This document shows, one piece after another, positions 1 to 7,351 of a stretch of 32,531 nt of DNA; position 1 is the stretch's first letter, and the number at the start of each line of letters is the position of its first letter. Source of the stretch: a virus; the IMG/VR virus record IMGVR_UViG_3300029787_000197, positions 1-32,531 of that record. One strand, given 5' to 3'. The translations under genes were made by a program, and so were the position numbers. The notes beneath the pieces were generated by a model. It searched no databases, was not told where the DNA came from, and saw nothing but the letters and a program-made list of their open reading frames with translations.

Positions 1-107
1 AACGACAATACAGTGAAACTGTATCCTACAAATGCTATAAGGGTTCTGCAGAATTAGAGGATAATATTGACGGTAGTAAGAGTATTAAGAAATTGATCTT
101 GAATTAA
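1..107 (+). CDS. C-terminal end of an unknown protein (truncated by window edge)
   Basis: One reading frame is open from the left edge (first full codon at base 3) to a TAA at 105-107, giving 34 residues that end in KLILN. The other two plus frames hit stops within the first 57 bases. The stop shares its last A with the ATG of the next gene (TAATG), the same tight coupling seen through this phage block, which supports it being real. The fragment is charged (Glu, Asp, Lys) and has no motif I recognise, so no function is offered. Confidence 0.6.
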   Translation, partial: RQYSETVSYKCYKGSAELEDNIDGSKSIKKLILN

Positions 108-670
108 TGTTATTATACGAACCATTCAAAGTCCAAATAGGTCAGGTTGAATTAAAACATGACTGTGAAAAATTAAAAGAATATTCACTCAAACTAAAAG
201 AAAAATCACCGGGAAGAAAAGTAAGTAACGTAGGTGGTTGGCAATCTAATGATTTATCAATAGATAAAAAAACAAAATCCCTAATGAATGAGATTGTAAC
301 TAAAACAAATGAGTATGCCAAAATATATAATTTCAATAAACCCCTAAAACTTTGGAACTTTTGGATAAATGTTAATTCTACAGGCTCTAGAAACATGATG
401 CATGTTCATCCTGGCTCTCCTGTTTCAGGAACTTTTTACATTGAAACACCTGAAGGCTCTGGTGCAATATCATTTACAAGGGGAGAAGATTTATTACAAT
501 ATCATTATGAGGGATGTTACAATAAACCAAATGCGTTTATTTCTGATAAATTTTTTATAAAACCTAAGCAAAATTATCTAATTTTATTTCCTGGATATTT
601 AAAACACGAGGTAGAGACAAACTTTTCTAAATATGATAGAATTTCTTTATCGTTTAATATGATATTTTGA
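107..670 (+). CDS. 2OG-Fe(II) oxygenase, TIGR02466-like (paralogue of the gene at 13908)
   Basis: The 187-residue protein has the pattern of phage TIGR02466-type Fe(II)/2-oxoglutarate oxygenases. A strand reads FWINVN (about 85-90), followed by HVHP (H99, H101), SG at 107-108 and an aromatic FYIE strand. The C-terminal half has LILFPGYLKH (H167), then R178 in RISLSF, which would bind the 2-oxoglutarate carboxylate. H99/H101 and H167 are the likely iron ligands. Such enzymes hydroxylate an unactivated carbon using O2; the substrate cannot be read from the sequence. The start overlaps the previous stop by one base and there is no clear ribosome site, so translation is probably coupled. It resembles the 192-residue protein at 13908-14486 over its whole second half. 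The fold class is well supported; the target is unknown. Confidence 0.82.
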   Translation: MLLYEPFKVQIGQVELKHDCEKLKEYSLKLKEKSPGRKVSNVGGWQSNDLSIDKKTKSLMNEIVTKTNEYAKIYNFNKPLKLWNFWINVNSTGSRNMMHVHPGSPVSGTFYIETPEGSGAISFTRGEDLLQYHYEGCYNKPNAFISDKFFIKPKQNYLILFPGYLKHEVETNFSKYDRISLSFNMIF

Positions 671-671
671 T

Positions 672-1148
672 ATGAATTTAACACGTAATTTTACACTTCA
701 GGAATTAACTAAATCTGATACTGCAATCAGAAGGGGTATTGATAATGAACCTAATGCAGATCAAATTGATAAACTGAAAAGACTTTGTGAAAAAATTCTT
801 CAACCCGTGCGTGATCAATTTGGCAGGGTAAAGGTGACCTCTGGTTATCGTAGCCCTGAGCTATGTGTTGCAATCGGCAGCAGTTTAAATTCACAGCATG
901 CCAAAGCTGAAGCGGTCGATTTCGAATGTGTTGGAGTTGACAATGCTGAAGTGGCAGATTGGGTAAAAACCCATTGCGAGACAGATCAACTTATTCTTGA
1001 ATTCTACACTCCGGGTGAGCCTAATTCTGGATGGATCCACGCAAGTTATGTAGAGTTTCAACCAAGAGCTCAATATATGAGAGCTTTCAAAGAAGACGGA
1101 AAAACTAAGTACAAACCTATCACTGGAAAAGCAGTAGATTTAGTATAA
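672..1148 (+). CDS. Peptidase M15-like murein peptidase (candidate endolysin)
   Basis: A 158-residue protein of the Peptidase_M15_3 / D-Ala-D-Ala carboxypeptidase-like family. The first 12 residues (NFTLQELTKS region) are the usual family start. Zinc-site residues are visible: H76 in SQH after VTSGYRSP (55-62), D83 in AVDFE, and H123 in GWIHASY. The family cleaves peptide cross-links of peptidoglycan, so host lysis or wall penetration is the likely role. It has no signal peptide or membrane segment, so a holin would be needed for release; a holin-like gene lies 24 kb away at 24807. The usual SxHxxGxAxD motif is altered here: the glycine position reads AKAEAVD. It begins one base after the previous stop, inside a chain of oxygenase genes rather than a lysis cassette. 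Confidence 0.85.
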   Translation: MNLTRNFTLQELTKSDTAIRRGIDNEPNADQIDKLKRLCEKILQPVRDQFGRVKVTSGYRSPELCVAIGSSLNSQHAKAEAVDFECVGVDNAEVADWVKTHCETDQLILEFYTPGEPNSGWIHASYVEFQPRAQYMRAFKEDGKTKYKPITGKAVDLV

Positions 1149-1153
1149 TATAA

Positions 1154-1171
1154 ATGCTACATCGGTAGCAT
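1154..1171 (+). promoter_or_regulatory. Start-codon hairpin with TATAAT box upstream
   Basis: A perfect 7-bp inverted repeat, ATGCTAC / GTAGCAT, with a 4-base loop ATCG. The 3' arm contains the first two bases of the ATG at 1170. There is no Shine-Dalgarno sequence in the 21-base gap. An exact TATAAT lies at 1144-1149, but no good -35 box is visible 17 bases before it. A transcript starting about seven bases after that box would begin at or next to the hairpin. The inverted repeat is seen directly; the regulatory role is inferred from recurrence at 9226, 11129, 24996 and 27071. Confidence 0.45.
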
Positions 1172-1706
1172 GGAACTCATTGATACAAATATACCAAAAG
1201 CAATAAATCGTGAGATACTTGACCATCTTGGAACAGTTGGTTGGAAATTTGCCTCTGATAAACAACGTAATCTAGCCGAACCGTTTCATCAATTTATTAC
1301 TGGCGATAAAGTTTTGGATAAAGGCATGTTTATAGCTACGTTTGAAAGACCTGAAATGAACCATACTCCAGATCCAGTGTTAAATAATTTTGGAAAGTGG
1401 GTGTTTTATTTGGTTCAACAGCGAACAAGTTTTAGTTTATTAAGACCTTATAGAATGTTTTGGAATTTTTACACACCTGTATCTAAGCCTGATTGGCATT
1501 GTGATGATCCTAACATAGGCAGCTATGTTTCAATACTATATAATTTACACACGAATGATGGTGGCACTGAGTTCCAAAGCGGTGAAAAGATTGAAAGCAA
1601 AGAAGGACAAGCTATTGTTTTTGAATCTCATCATACACATAGAGGTTATGCACCAACTGAAGTTCATCATAGATTTAATTTAAATATGATATGTTTGACC
1701 AAATAA
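1170..1706 (+). CDS. 2OG-Fe(II) oxygenase, prolyl 4-hydroxylase-like
   Basis: 178 residues with a classic double-stranded beta-helix triad: WHCDD gives H110 and D112, the distal histidine is H157 in HHTHRGY, and R168 in HHRFNLN would hold 2-oxoglutarate. The middle reads YVSILYNLH and GGTEF, the usual strand pattern of P4H-like enzymes. The family oxidises protein side chains or small molecules; the substrate here is unknown. The only in-frame start at the head of the open frame is the ATG inside the hairpin described at 1154. Its 3' end overlaps the next gene by 16 bases. Sequence similarity to the 107 oxygenase is limited to the fold motifs, so these are different subfamilies. Confidence 0.85.
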   Translation: MELIDTNIPKAINREILDHLGTVGWKFASDKQRNLAEPFHQFITGDKVLDKGMFIATFERPEMNHTPDPVLNNFGKWVFYLVQQRTSFSLLRPYRMFWNFYTPVSKPDWHCDDPNIGSYVSILYNLHTNDGGTEFQSGEKIESKEGQAIVFESHHTHRGYAPTEVHHRFNLNMICLTK

Positions 1707-2194
1707 AAAAAGCAATTAGAGAAAGCAAGGTTTGTCATATACCTAATGCAATAGTATCTGATCAGAAAATTGATTTTAATTATATAGGTAGTTTGCTAAA
1801 TAATAGTAATTGTAAAAACAAAATCAAAGTAGATAGAGAATTAGGTGCTAACGAAAATGATATTTTATCTAATCCATTTCAAATAAGAAAAGTTGAAAAT
1901 GCAAATCATATTGCTCCTTTACATAAAATTATATGTGATGGATTACCAGATGTTAAGATAGATCAAGCTGATATATTTTTTTCTATGAAAAGATCTATTG
2001 GTGCTGCGCATGTAGATAGAGAAAATTCTTTAATCTTAGGTGTATATAAAAATACAATTTATAGATTCGAAAACCAAGATTTGAGTGTTGTTGTTAAACC
2101 TGGTGATTTGTTGTTGTCTCCTTCAGGTCATACACACTTTGCAATGTCGTATCAGGAAAGAATTATTTTATCATGGGGATTGTACACAAACTAA
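1691..2194 (+). CDS. Cupin/2OG oxygenase-like protein with HxD...H triad
   Basis: 167 residues. AAHVDRE supplies H107 and D109; 38 residues on, SGHTHF supplies H147 or H149, followed by R157 in QERIILSW. Between them LILGVY and KPGDLLLSPSG look like cupin strands. This fits an Fe(II)/2OG dioxygenase or a JmjC/cupin-type enzyme. The N-terminal 90 residues are AT-rich in codon use and show no motif. The start overlaps the preceding gene by 16 bases and the end overlaps the methyltransferase by 22 bases, so the three genes are probably made together. A non-catalytic cupin is possible, but the complete HxD...H...R set argues for an enzyme. Confidence 0.72.
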   Translation: MFDQIKKAIRESKVCHIPNAIVSDQKIDFNYIGSLLNNSNCKNKIKVDRELGANENDILSNPFQIRKVENANHIAPLHKIICDGLPDVKIDQADIFFSMKRSIGAAHVDRENSLILGVYKNTIYRFENQDLSVVVKPGDLLLSPSGHTHFAMSYQERIILSWGLYTN

Positions 2195-2871
2195 ATACCA
2201 GAAACAAATTACGAATAATGCAACAATGCCTGAACAGAGGCATTCAATATGAAACAGTAGACTCCTGCATGTTCTACTATTCATTAGTCAAAATGAAAAA
2301 ACCAAAATTAGTTCTTGAGCTTGGCACAGGTAATGGTTCAACAGCATTTATGATTGGACTTGCTATGATAGAAAATAGCAGAGGTGAAGTAATTACCATA
2401 GATAACGGTAAAGACTGGATTGGAATGGGAGAATATGAAAAAGCCATTAGGTGGTTTACAAAACATTACAAATTAGAAAAGCATGTTGATTTTAGATGTG
2501 AAGATATAGATTTAGAAAAAATTAAAGTTGATAAAATTGATATGGTTATCAGTGATTTTGATCGAAGTGCAAAGTTTAATTTATCACTTATTATATGGTG
2601 GTTATATAATGCAAATGAATATTCATCTTTGTTTATTGATAGTTTGTCAGAAAATTTTGATGCGTATTCTCATGTAAAAGAAACCATTGATTATTTCAAT
2701 AGAGGAATTGTGCCTGGTAATTTACCAAAAAACCTATGGCCATTAGTGCAAGGTTACAAATTTACACAAACTGATATAAGAAAATGCAGGAATATGATAG
2801 AACATAATAGTATAACGTGGATAAAAAAAGAACCACATTTTATAGGAGTAGAAAAACTTTATTATGAATAA
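2173..2871 (+). CDS. SAM-dependent methyltransferase, class I
   Basis: 232 residues with Rossmann-type methyltransferase motif I LELGTGNGS at 48-56, an acidic residue closing strand 2 (ITID77NG) and a motif IV-like segment DMVISDFD at 123-130. The layout resembles the Methyltransf_24 group. No DNA methylase DPPY/NPPY or PCQ motif is seen, so a small molecule, sugar or protein acceptor is more likely than DNA. It overlaps its oxygenase neighbours at both ends (22 and 8 bases), which suggests use in the same modification pathway. Methyl transfer after hydroxylation is one possibility; this is inference. Confidence 0.8.
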   Translation: MGIVHKLNTRNKLRIMQQCLNRGIQYETVDSCMFYYSLVKMKKPKLVLELGTGNGSTAFMIGLAMIENSRGEVITIDNGKDWIGMGEYEKAIRWFTKHYKLEKHVDFRCEDIDLEKIKVDKIDMVISDFDRSAKFNLSLIIWWLYNANEYSSLFIDSLSENFDAYSHVKETIDYFNRGIVPGNLPKNLWPLVQGYKFTQTDIRKCRNMIEHNSITWIKKEPHFIGVEKLYYE

Positions 2872-3508
2872 AATTGAATTTCAATTTTTACCAAACTTAC
2901 CAATAGCGCGTGTGGTATTAGATAAAGATAAAATGGAAAAGATATACAACGAGTGTATCAATCTCAAAGATTATGAAAGTCAAAAATTTACTACAGGATT
3001 ACAATCTTACAAAACACCTATTCATTACAGAATGAGAGAATGTAACCAGCTTATTCAAGAAGAAGTCTTAGGTATTGGTAAAGTGTATCAAGAAAAATTC
3101 GATATATTTTCAAGAAATTTAACTAACTCAAATCCTGATTTGTTAATAGATGCATCAGATATATGGGTTAACTATCAGAAAAAAGGAGATTACCTTCCAT
3201 TACATTTACATGAGGGTCTATTGTCTTGGGTGTTATGGGTTCAAATACCTTATGACATTGAAAAAGAAAGAGAAATTGATAACACTGGTAAAGGGGGCAA
3301 AGGGAATACTTCGTGTTTTGCATTTAATTATTCTACAATTGATTGTAACTTACAATCACAAATTATACCTGTATCTAAAAAAGAAGAGGGAACTTTGCTG
3401 ATGTTTCCCTCAAAATTGCAACATTTATGTTATCCTTTCTATACTTCAGATGGTGAAAGAATATCAATATCAGGTAATTTAAAATATAGAATGGAGGTGG
3501 TAAAATAG
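2864..3508 (+). CDS. 2OG-Fe(II) oxygenase, phage type
   Basis: 214 residues. IWVNYQKKGDYLPLHLHEG holds H114 and H116 after a tryptophan-containing strand; GTLLMFPSKLQH gives the distal H187; R199 in GERISISGN is the 2-oxoglutarate contact. This is the arrangement of phage 2OG oxygenases related to TIGR02466, with an extra charged, Gly-rich loop (about 133-150) between the central strands. It overlaps the methyltransferase gene by 8 bases. It is the last of the first enzyme group; the GGAGGTGG near its 3' end serves as ribosome site for the small basic protein that follows. Confidence 0.8.
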   Translation: MNKIEFQFLPNLPIARVVLDKDKMEKIYNECINLKDYESQKFTTGLQSYKTPIHYRMRECNQLIQEEVLGIGKVYQEKFDIFSRNLTNSNPDLLIDASDIWVNYQKKGDYLPLHLHEGLLSWVLWVQIPYDIEKEREIDNTGKGGKGNTSCFAFNYSTIDCNLQSQIIPVSKKEEGTLLMFPSKLQHLCYPFYTSDGERISISGNLKYRMEVVK

Positions 3509-3511
3509 ATT

Positions 3512-3667
3512 ATGGCAATAAGTAGATCACAAATACCTGCACAAGTAGAGGGAAAGCTTAGAGGAGCTAGAAAGAACCCTATGGCTAAAAAGCTGAGGAC
3601 TTCAAAATATAAGCAAAAAGTGATACACTCCAAGAAAGTGTATAATCGTAAAAGGACAATAACGTAA
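3512..3667 (+). CDS. Small Lys/Arg-rich protein, 51 aa
   Basis: The ATG at 3512 follows a good ribosome site (GGAGGTGG, about 3493-3500), and the stop TAA at 3665-3667 shares its last A with the adaptor ATG. Sixteen of 51 residues are Lys or Arg, with no Cys and no hydrophobic segment. It is probably a nucleic-acid-binding or virion-associated peptide; no family is recognised. A 7-bp perfect hairpin (3623-3643) lies inside its 3' end. It parallels the 42-residue basic protein at 13780, which also sits at a boundary between structural and oxygenase genes. Confidence that it is translated is fairly high; its function is open. Confidence 0.65.
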   Translation: MAISRSQIPAQVEGKLRGARKNPMAKKLRTSKYKQKVIHSKKVYNRKRTIT

Positions 3668-4362
3668 TGGCAACATCAGGAACTACAGCATTTAATTTAA
3701 ATATTGATGAAATTATCGATGAGGGATACGAAAGATGTGGTCTTTCAACAACCTCTGGTTTCAGTCTTAAGTCAGCACGAAGAAGTCTTGATTTATTATT
3801 TGCTGAGTGGGGCAACAGAGGCATACACCTTTGGAAAGTAGCTTTGCATGAAAAAGCATTAGTGCAAGGACAAGCTGAGTATTCTGTGGCTTCAGACGTA
3901 AGCGATGTGCTAGAAGCTTTTATTTCATCTACTGCAGCTTCTTCTAATGGAATTAATACTCAAGATGTTTCTCTTACAAAAATTGATAGATCTGCATATG
4001 CTGCTTTACCAAATAAGCTTTCACAAGGTCAACCATCACAATATTATGTACAAAGACATAAGACACCTAAAATATTTTTATATCAATCGCCTGATTTGAA
4101 TACTTATACAACACTTAAATATTATGTAATAAAAAGAATTGAAGACGCTGGAGCATACACAAATGATGCAGATGTTGCATATAGATTCTTGCCATGCATG
4201 TGTGCTGGTCTTGCTTATTACATATCAATGAAGAAAGCACCACAAATGGTGCAACAAAATAAATTAATTTATGAGGATGAGCTGAAAAGAGCTTTAGATG
4301 AAGATGGACAAAGAGCATCTACATTTATTACTCCACAATCATTTTATCCTAATGGACTATAA
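3667..4362 (+). CDS. Head-tail adaptor protein (P22 gp4 / SU10 adaptor-like)
   Basis: 231 residues. The N-terminal pattern (NIDEIIDEGYERCG, then ARRSLDLLFAEWGNRG) is typical of helical adaptor proteins that dock under the portal ring in short-tailed phages. The middle is beta-rich, with a proline-bearing segment before QYYVQR, and the C-terminal region is helical (CAGLAYYISMKK, then YEDELKRALDED). In this family the protein links portal to tail nozzle, and the local order (adaptor, unknown, second adaptor) is common in marine podovirus-like genomes. The start is coupled to the basic protein by TAATG. Identification is by pattern, not alignment. Confidence 0.72.
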   Translation: MATSGTTAFNLNIDEIIDEGYERCGLSTTSGFSLKSARRSLDLLFAEWGNRGIHLWKVALHEKALVQGQAEYSVASDVSDVLEAFISSTAASSNGINTQDVSLTKIDRSAYAALPNKLSQGQPSQYYVQRHKTPKIFLYQSPDLNTYTTLKYYVIKRIEDAGAYTNDADVAYRFLPCMCAGLAYYISMKKAPQMVQQNKLIYEDELKRALDEDGQRASTFITPQSFYPNGL

Positions 4363-4364
4363 CA

Positions 4365-4811
4365 ATGGCAAAATACGCAACAGGTAAAAATTCAAAAGCA
4401 ATATCAGATAGATCTGGAATGCAATTTCCATATACTGAAATGGTTAAAGAATGGAATGGATCATTAGTTCATGTTTCTGAGTTTGAACCAAAGCACCCAC
4501 AGATAAGAAGAAAAAGAGCTGTTGCAGATGCTATAGCTTTACAAAACTCTAGAGTGATGAAATTTCAACAACCATCAGTCAAATTTGCAAACGATGTTAC
4601 AATATCAGATTCAGGGGGAGCTTCAGTTGGTGTTGCCAATCTAAGTCTACCAGGAGACTTTGCTTTTAGAACTGAAGTGTTTCCAACTACACATAGTGAT
4701 ATTACAAAAGGTCCTGGTGTTGCCTCTATGGTGCCTGAGGACCCATCTGTACAAAATCAAAGAAGAGAACTTAAAATGTTAGTAAGACAAGTAACGGTGG
4801 TAATATCATGA
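4365..4811 (+). CDS. Conserved phage protein between adaptor genes, unknown role
   Basis: 148 residues beginning MAKYATGKNSKAISDRSG and continuing with EMVKEWNG and a Glu-Pro-Lys-His-Pro-Gln segment. I recall this N-terminal pattern from adaptor regions of many marine phages, but I know no function. It has no Cys pair, membrane segment or enzyme motif; the region after about residue 70 is beta-like. The gene sits two bases after the first adaptor and overlaps the second by four bases (ATGA). A minor virion or connector role is the natural guess from position. Confidence 0.6.
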   Translation: MAKYATGKNSKAISDRSGMQFPYTEMVKEWNGSLVHVSEFEPKHPQIRRKRAVADAIALQNSRVMKFQQPSVKFANDVTISDSGGASVGVANLSLPGDFAFRTEVFPTTHSDITKGPGVASMVPEDPSVQNQRRELKMLVRQVTVVIS

Positions 4812-5464
4812 GTATTTCTCATTCTGCATTTATTACACAAGTTAGAAACTACGCAGAGGTAGATTCTAATGTTTTAACTGATACTATAATCGATGAGTTC
4901 ATTAGATCTGTTGAATTAGATGTAGCAGGAAAGGTAGATTATGACGACCTTAGAAAATATTCTACATCGACTTTTACTGCAAACAATAGGTTTGTAAGTT
5001 TACCTGGAGACCTTACGATTATGAGATCTATCGAGGTAATAAATGGCTCAACAAGAATATTTGCACAAAGAAGAGATACAAGTTTTATATCAGAATATAA
5101 TAACTCAGGAGCTACAGGTGTACCTGAGTATTGGGCAAACTGGGATGATTCTAATATCATTGTAGCACCTACTCCAGATCAAGCATATACAATTCAAATT
5201 AATTTTATTACTGATCCAAAACACTTTACATCGACTAATTCAACGTTTTTATCAACTTATCAAGAATCTATGCTTTTGCATGGTGTCCTATCTGAGGCTT
5301 TTAGGTTTTTAAAAGGACCCCAGGATATGTACAAACTGTATGAAACAAAGTACAATGAGGAAGTACAGAATTTTGCTCTTCAACAAATGGGGAGAAGAAG
5401 ACGTGCTGAATATGATGATGGAGTACCTAGAATTAAGATACCTTCACCATCACCAAATAGTTAA
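4808..5464 (+). CDS. Second adaptor-like / tail connector protein
   Basis: 218 residues. The C-terminal half has YQESMLLHGVLSEAFRFLKG followed by a helix around YKLYETKYNEEV, a signature of phage gp6/gp4-type adaptor and connector proteins. The N-terminal part has DEFIRSVELDVAGKV and a beta stretch with RFVSLPGDLT. It ends in a basic, proline-rich tail (GRRRRAEYDDG, then PSPSPNS). It probably forms the second ring of the neck or tail tube together with the product of 3667. The start overlaps the preceding stop by four bases. Confidence 0.65.
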   Translation: MSISHSAFITQVRNYAEVDSNVLTDTIIDEFIRSVELDVAGKVDYDDLRKYSTSTFTANNRFVSLPGDLTIMRSIEVINGSTRIFAQRRDTSFISEYNNSGATGVPEYWANWDDSNIIVAPTPDQAYTIQINFITDPKHFTSTNSTFLSTYQESMLLHGVLSEAFRFLKGPQDMYKLYETKYNEEVQNFALQQMGRRRRAEYDDGVPRIKIPSPSPNS

Positions 5465-5484
5465 AAATTTAAAAGGAGAAAACT

Positions 5485-5940
5485 ATGGCGATAACAACAA
5501 ATGCAATTTGCAATTCATTCAAAAAAGAATTGTTAGCTGGTGAGCATGACTTTGATACCGCTCCAGGTGGAGATACGTACAAGTTAGCTATGTTTACTTC
5601 TCAAGCAACGCTTGGGGCTTCTACTGTAGGTTACGCAACACCCAATGAAGTATCATCACCATCAGGTGGATACTCTGCTGGTGGAAAAGCTTTAGTCAAC
5701 TCAGGAGTAAAAGTATCTTCTGGTGTGGCTATAACAAGTTTTTCTAACTTGTCTTTCACTGGTGTGACTTTGACTGCTAGAGGTGCATTAATTTACAACA
5801 CAACAACTGATGCTGGTTCTGGAACCACAAACGCAGTTGCTGTACTAGATTTCGGCTCAGACAAAACTGCAACGTCTGGAACATTTACTATTCAGTTCCC
5901 TGCGTTCACAACTGCAGCTTCAATCTTAAGACTTGCTTAA
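5485..5940 (+). CDS. Putative virion protein, beta-rich, 151 aa
   Basis: 151 residues preceded by a strong ribosome site (AAAGGAG at about 5471-5477). The start MAITTNAICNSFKKELL and the later GGDTYKLAMFT, GYSAGGKAL and TIQFPAF are a pattern I recall from marine phage structural regions, without a certain function. It is rich in Ser, Thr, Gly and Ala and predicted to be mostly beta, as in decoration or fibre-base proteins. It sits between the adaptor and two repetitive fibre-like genes, which supports a virion role. Confidence 0.6.
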   Translation: MAITTNAICNSFKKELLAGEHDFDTAPGGDTYKLAMFTSQATLGASTVGYATPNEVSSPSGGYSAGGKALVNSGVKVSSGVAITSFSNLSFTGVTLTARGALIYNTTTDAGSGTTNAVAVLDFGSDKTATSGTFTIQFPAFTTAASILRLA

Positions 5941-5958
5941 AGTAGGTAAAATGAAAAT

Positions 5959-7314
5959 ATGTCTAATGCTTGGGGTCAATTAACTTGGGGAGAGAATGAT
6001 TGGGGTGCACAAAATAATACATCTCCAATCGCAGCTTCTCAAATTTTAAACTCAAGCATTGGAACAACATCAATCCCTAACGAAGGTTTAATTGAAATTG
6101 GTTGGGGAAGAGACACATGGAACGATAACGCAGCCTGGGGTATTGCTGGTACTCTTATCACCGGCTCAGTCACATTAACATCATCTGCAGGTCAAGTTAC
6201 AATCGATGCAGAAATAGGATCTGGTTGGGGTCGTGGTACATGGAACAATAATGAAGCTTGGGGTATTGCTGGAACTCTAATTACACCTTCTGTGTCGATG
6301 GCTTTCTCAACAGGACAAGTTACAATTGATTCTGAGATTAGTGTTGGTTGGGGTGGAGATGCATGGAACATAAATGCTTGGGGTGATCTTGCAGGAGCTT
6401 ATGTTGATGTAACAGGAACTCAATTTGCGTCAAGCGTTGGTAGTGTTACACAAAGTATTGATGCTCCAGTTGATGTAACAGGATCTCAACTAAACGGAAG
6501 TGTTGGTCAAGTAATTGGATCTGCAATTGTTGATGTAAGCCCAACTGGTATTCAAGCTACATTTAGTATTGGAAATGAAGATACAACACAAGGTGTTGAG
6601 CAAGATGTTACTGGATCACAGTTAGCTTCTTCAGTTGGATCTGTAACTATTGATAACACTTTCTTAATTGGAAGTGGTTGGGGTAGAGACACTTATGGCA
6701 ACTTAGGTTGGGGTGTTAATTATTCTGCTCTTCCTTCAATGGCTGCACTTACAATGTCAGTTGGTAATGAAGAGGCACAAACTGATGTTGAGGTATCTGT
6801 AACTGCACCAAACGCATTAGGATTTACATTTGCGGTACCATCGTTCTCAATACAAATTGATGCAGATATAACTGTCCTAGCTACTGAAGATCAATTAGAT
6901 ATGACTTTGGGTAGTTTCTCATTAGTACAAGATACTAACGAGCCTGTAACTGGTCAACAAATGACAGCATCTGTAGGTCAAGTAGATGCAGTTTCTGTAG
7001 CAGATGCAAGTGGAATACAAGGCACATTAACATTAGGAAACTTTACTCTAGTTCAGTCAACAAATGAGTCTGTCACAGGTCAACAATTGACTATGACAAT
7101 GGGTAACGCAGATGAGGTTCCTGATCAAATTGTTGGGGTATCAGGATTACAAGCTGCTACTTCTGTTGGAAGTGTTGGTATTGTTATTGATTGTGTAGTT
7201 GATGTAACGGGCACGGTATTGACTTCAACAGCCGGTAGCACTAGTATCTATGCATGGCGTGAGGTTGACCCTGGAGTAAATAATAATTGGACAGAGGTTG
7301 ATTTAGCAGCGTAA
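5959..7314 (+). CDS. Repetitive virion or fibre protein with WG and VTGxQL repeats
   Basis: 451 residues made almost wholly of repeats. Residues 1-150 carry Trp-Gly motifs (AWGQLTWG, then three units starting GWGRDTW, GWGRGTW and GWGGDAW, spaced exactly 41 residues apart). From about residue 155 on there are many shorter units of the form VTGxQLxxSVGxV, and the Trp motif recurs once near residue 235. Such Ser/Thr/Val/Gly repeats suggest a beta-solenoid or stacked beta fibre. There is no Cys-rich or enzymatic motif. The ATG at 5951 runs into a stop after four codons, so 5959 is used; only a weak AGGT lies upstream. It is probably a receptor-facing or tail-associated structural protein; its surface Thr, Ser and Asn would be suitable for modification. 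Confidence 0.65.
   Translation: MSNAWGQLTWGENDWGAQNNTSPIAASQILNSSIGTTSIPNEGLIEIGWGRDTWNDNAAWGIAGTLITGSVTLTSSAGQVTIDAEIGSGWGRGTWNNNEAWGIAGTLITPSVSMAFSTGQVTIDSEISVGWGGDAWNINAWGDLAGAYVDVTGTQFASSVGSVTQSIDAPVDVTGSQLNGSVGQVIGSAIVDVSPTGIQATFSIGNEDTTQGVEQDVTGSQLASSVGSVTIDNTFLIGSGWGRDTYGNLGWGVNYSALPSMAALTMSVGNEEAQTDVEVSVTAPNALGFTFAVPSFSIQIDADITVLATEDQLDMTLGSFSLVQDTNEPVTGQQMTASVGQVDAVSVADASGIQGTLTLGNFTLVQSTNESVTGQQLTMTMGNADEVPDQIVGVSGLQAATSVGSVGIVIDCVVDVTGTVLTSTAGSTSIYAWREVDPGVNNNWTEVDLAA
6100..6413 (+). repeat. Three tandem 123-bp coding repeats (WG units)
   Basis: GGTTGG starts at 6100, 6223 and 6346, each 123 bases (41 codons) apart. The encoded units begin GWGRDTW, GWGRGTW and GWGGDAW, and all share an AWG a few residues later. 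The third unit is incomplete. The DNA copies differ at many third positions while the protein is kept, so this is an old, selected repeat rather than a recent duplication. Confidence 0.85.
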
Positions 7315-7351
7315 GAAGTGTAAAATTATAATTATTTAGGAGAAAAATTTT

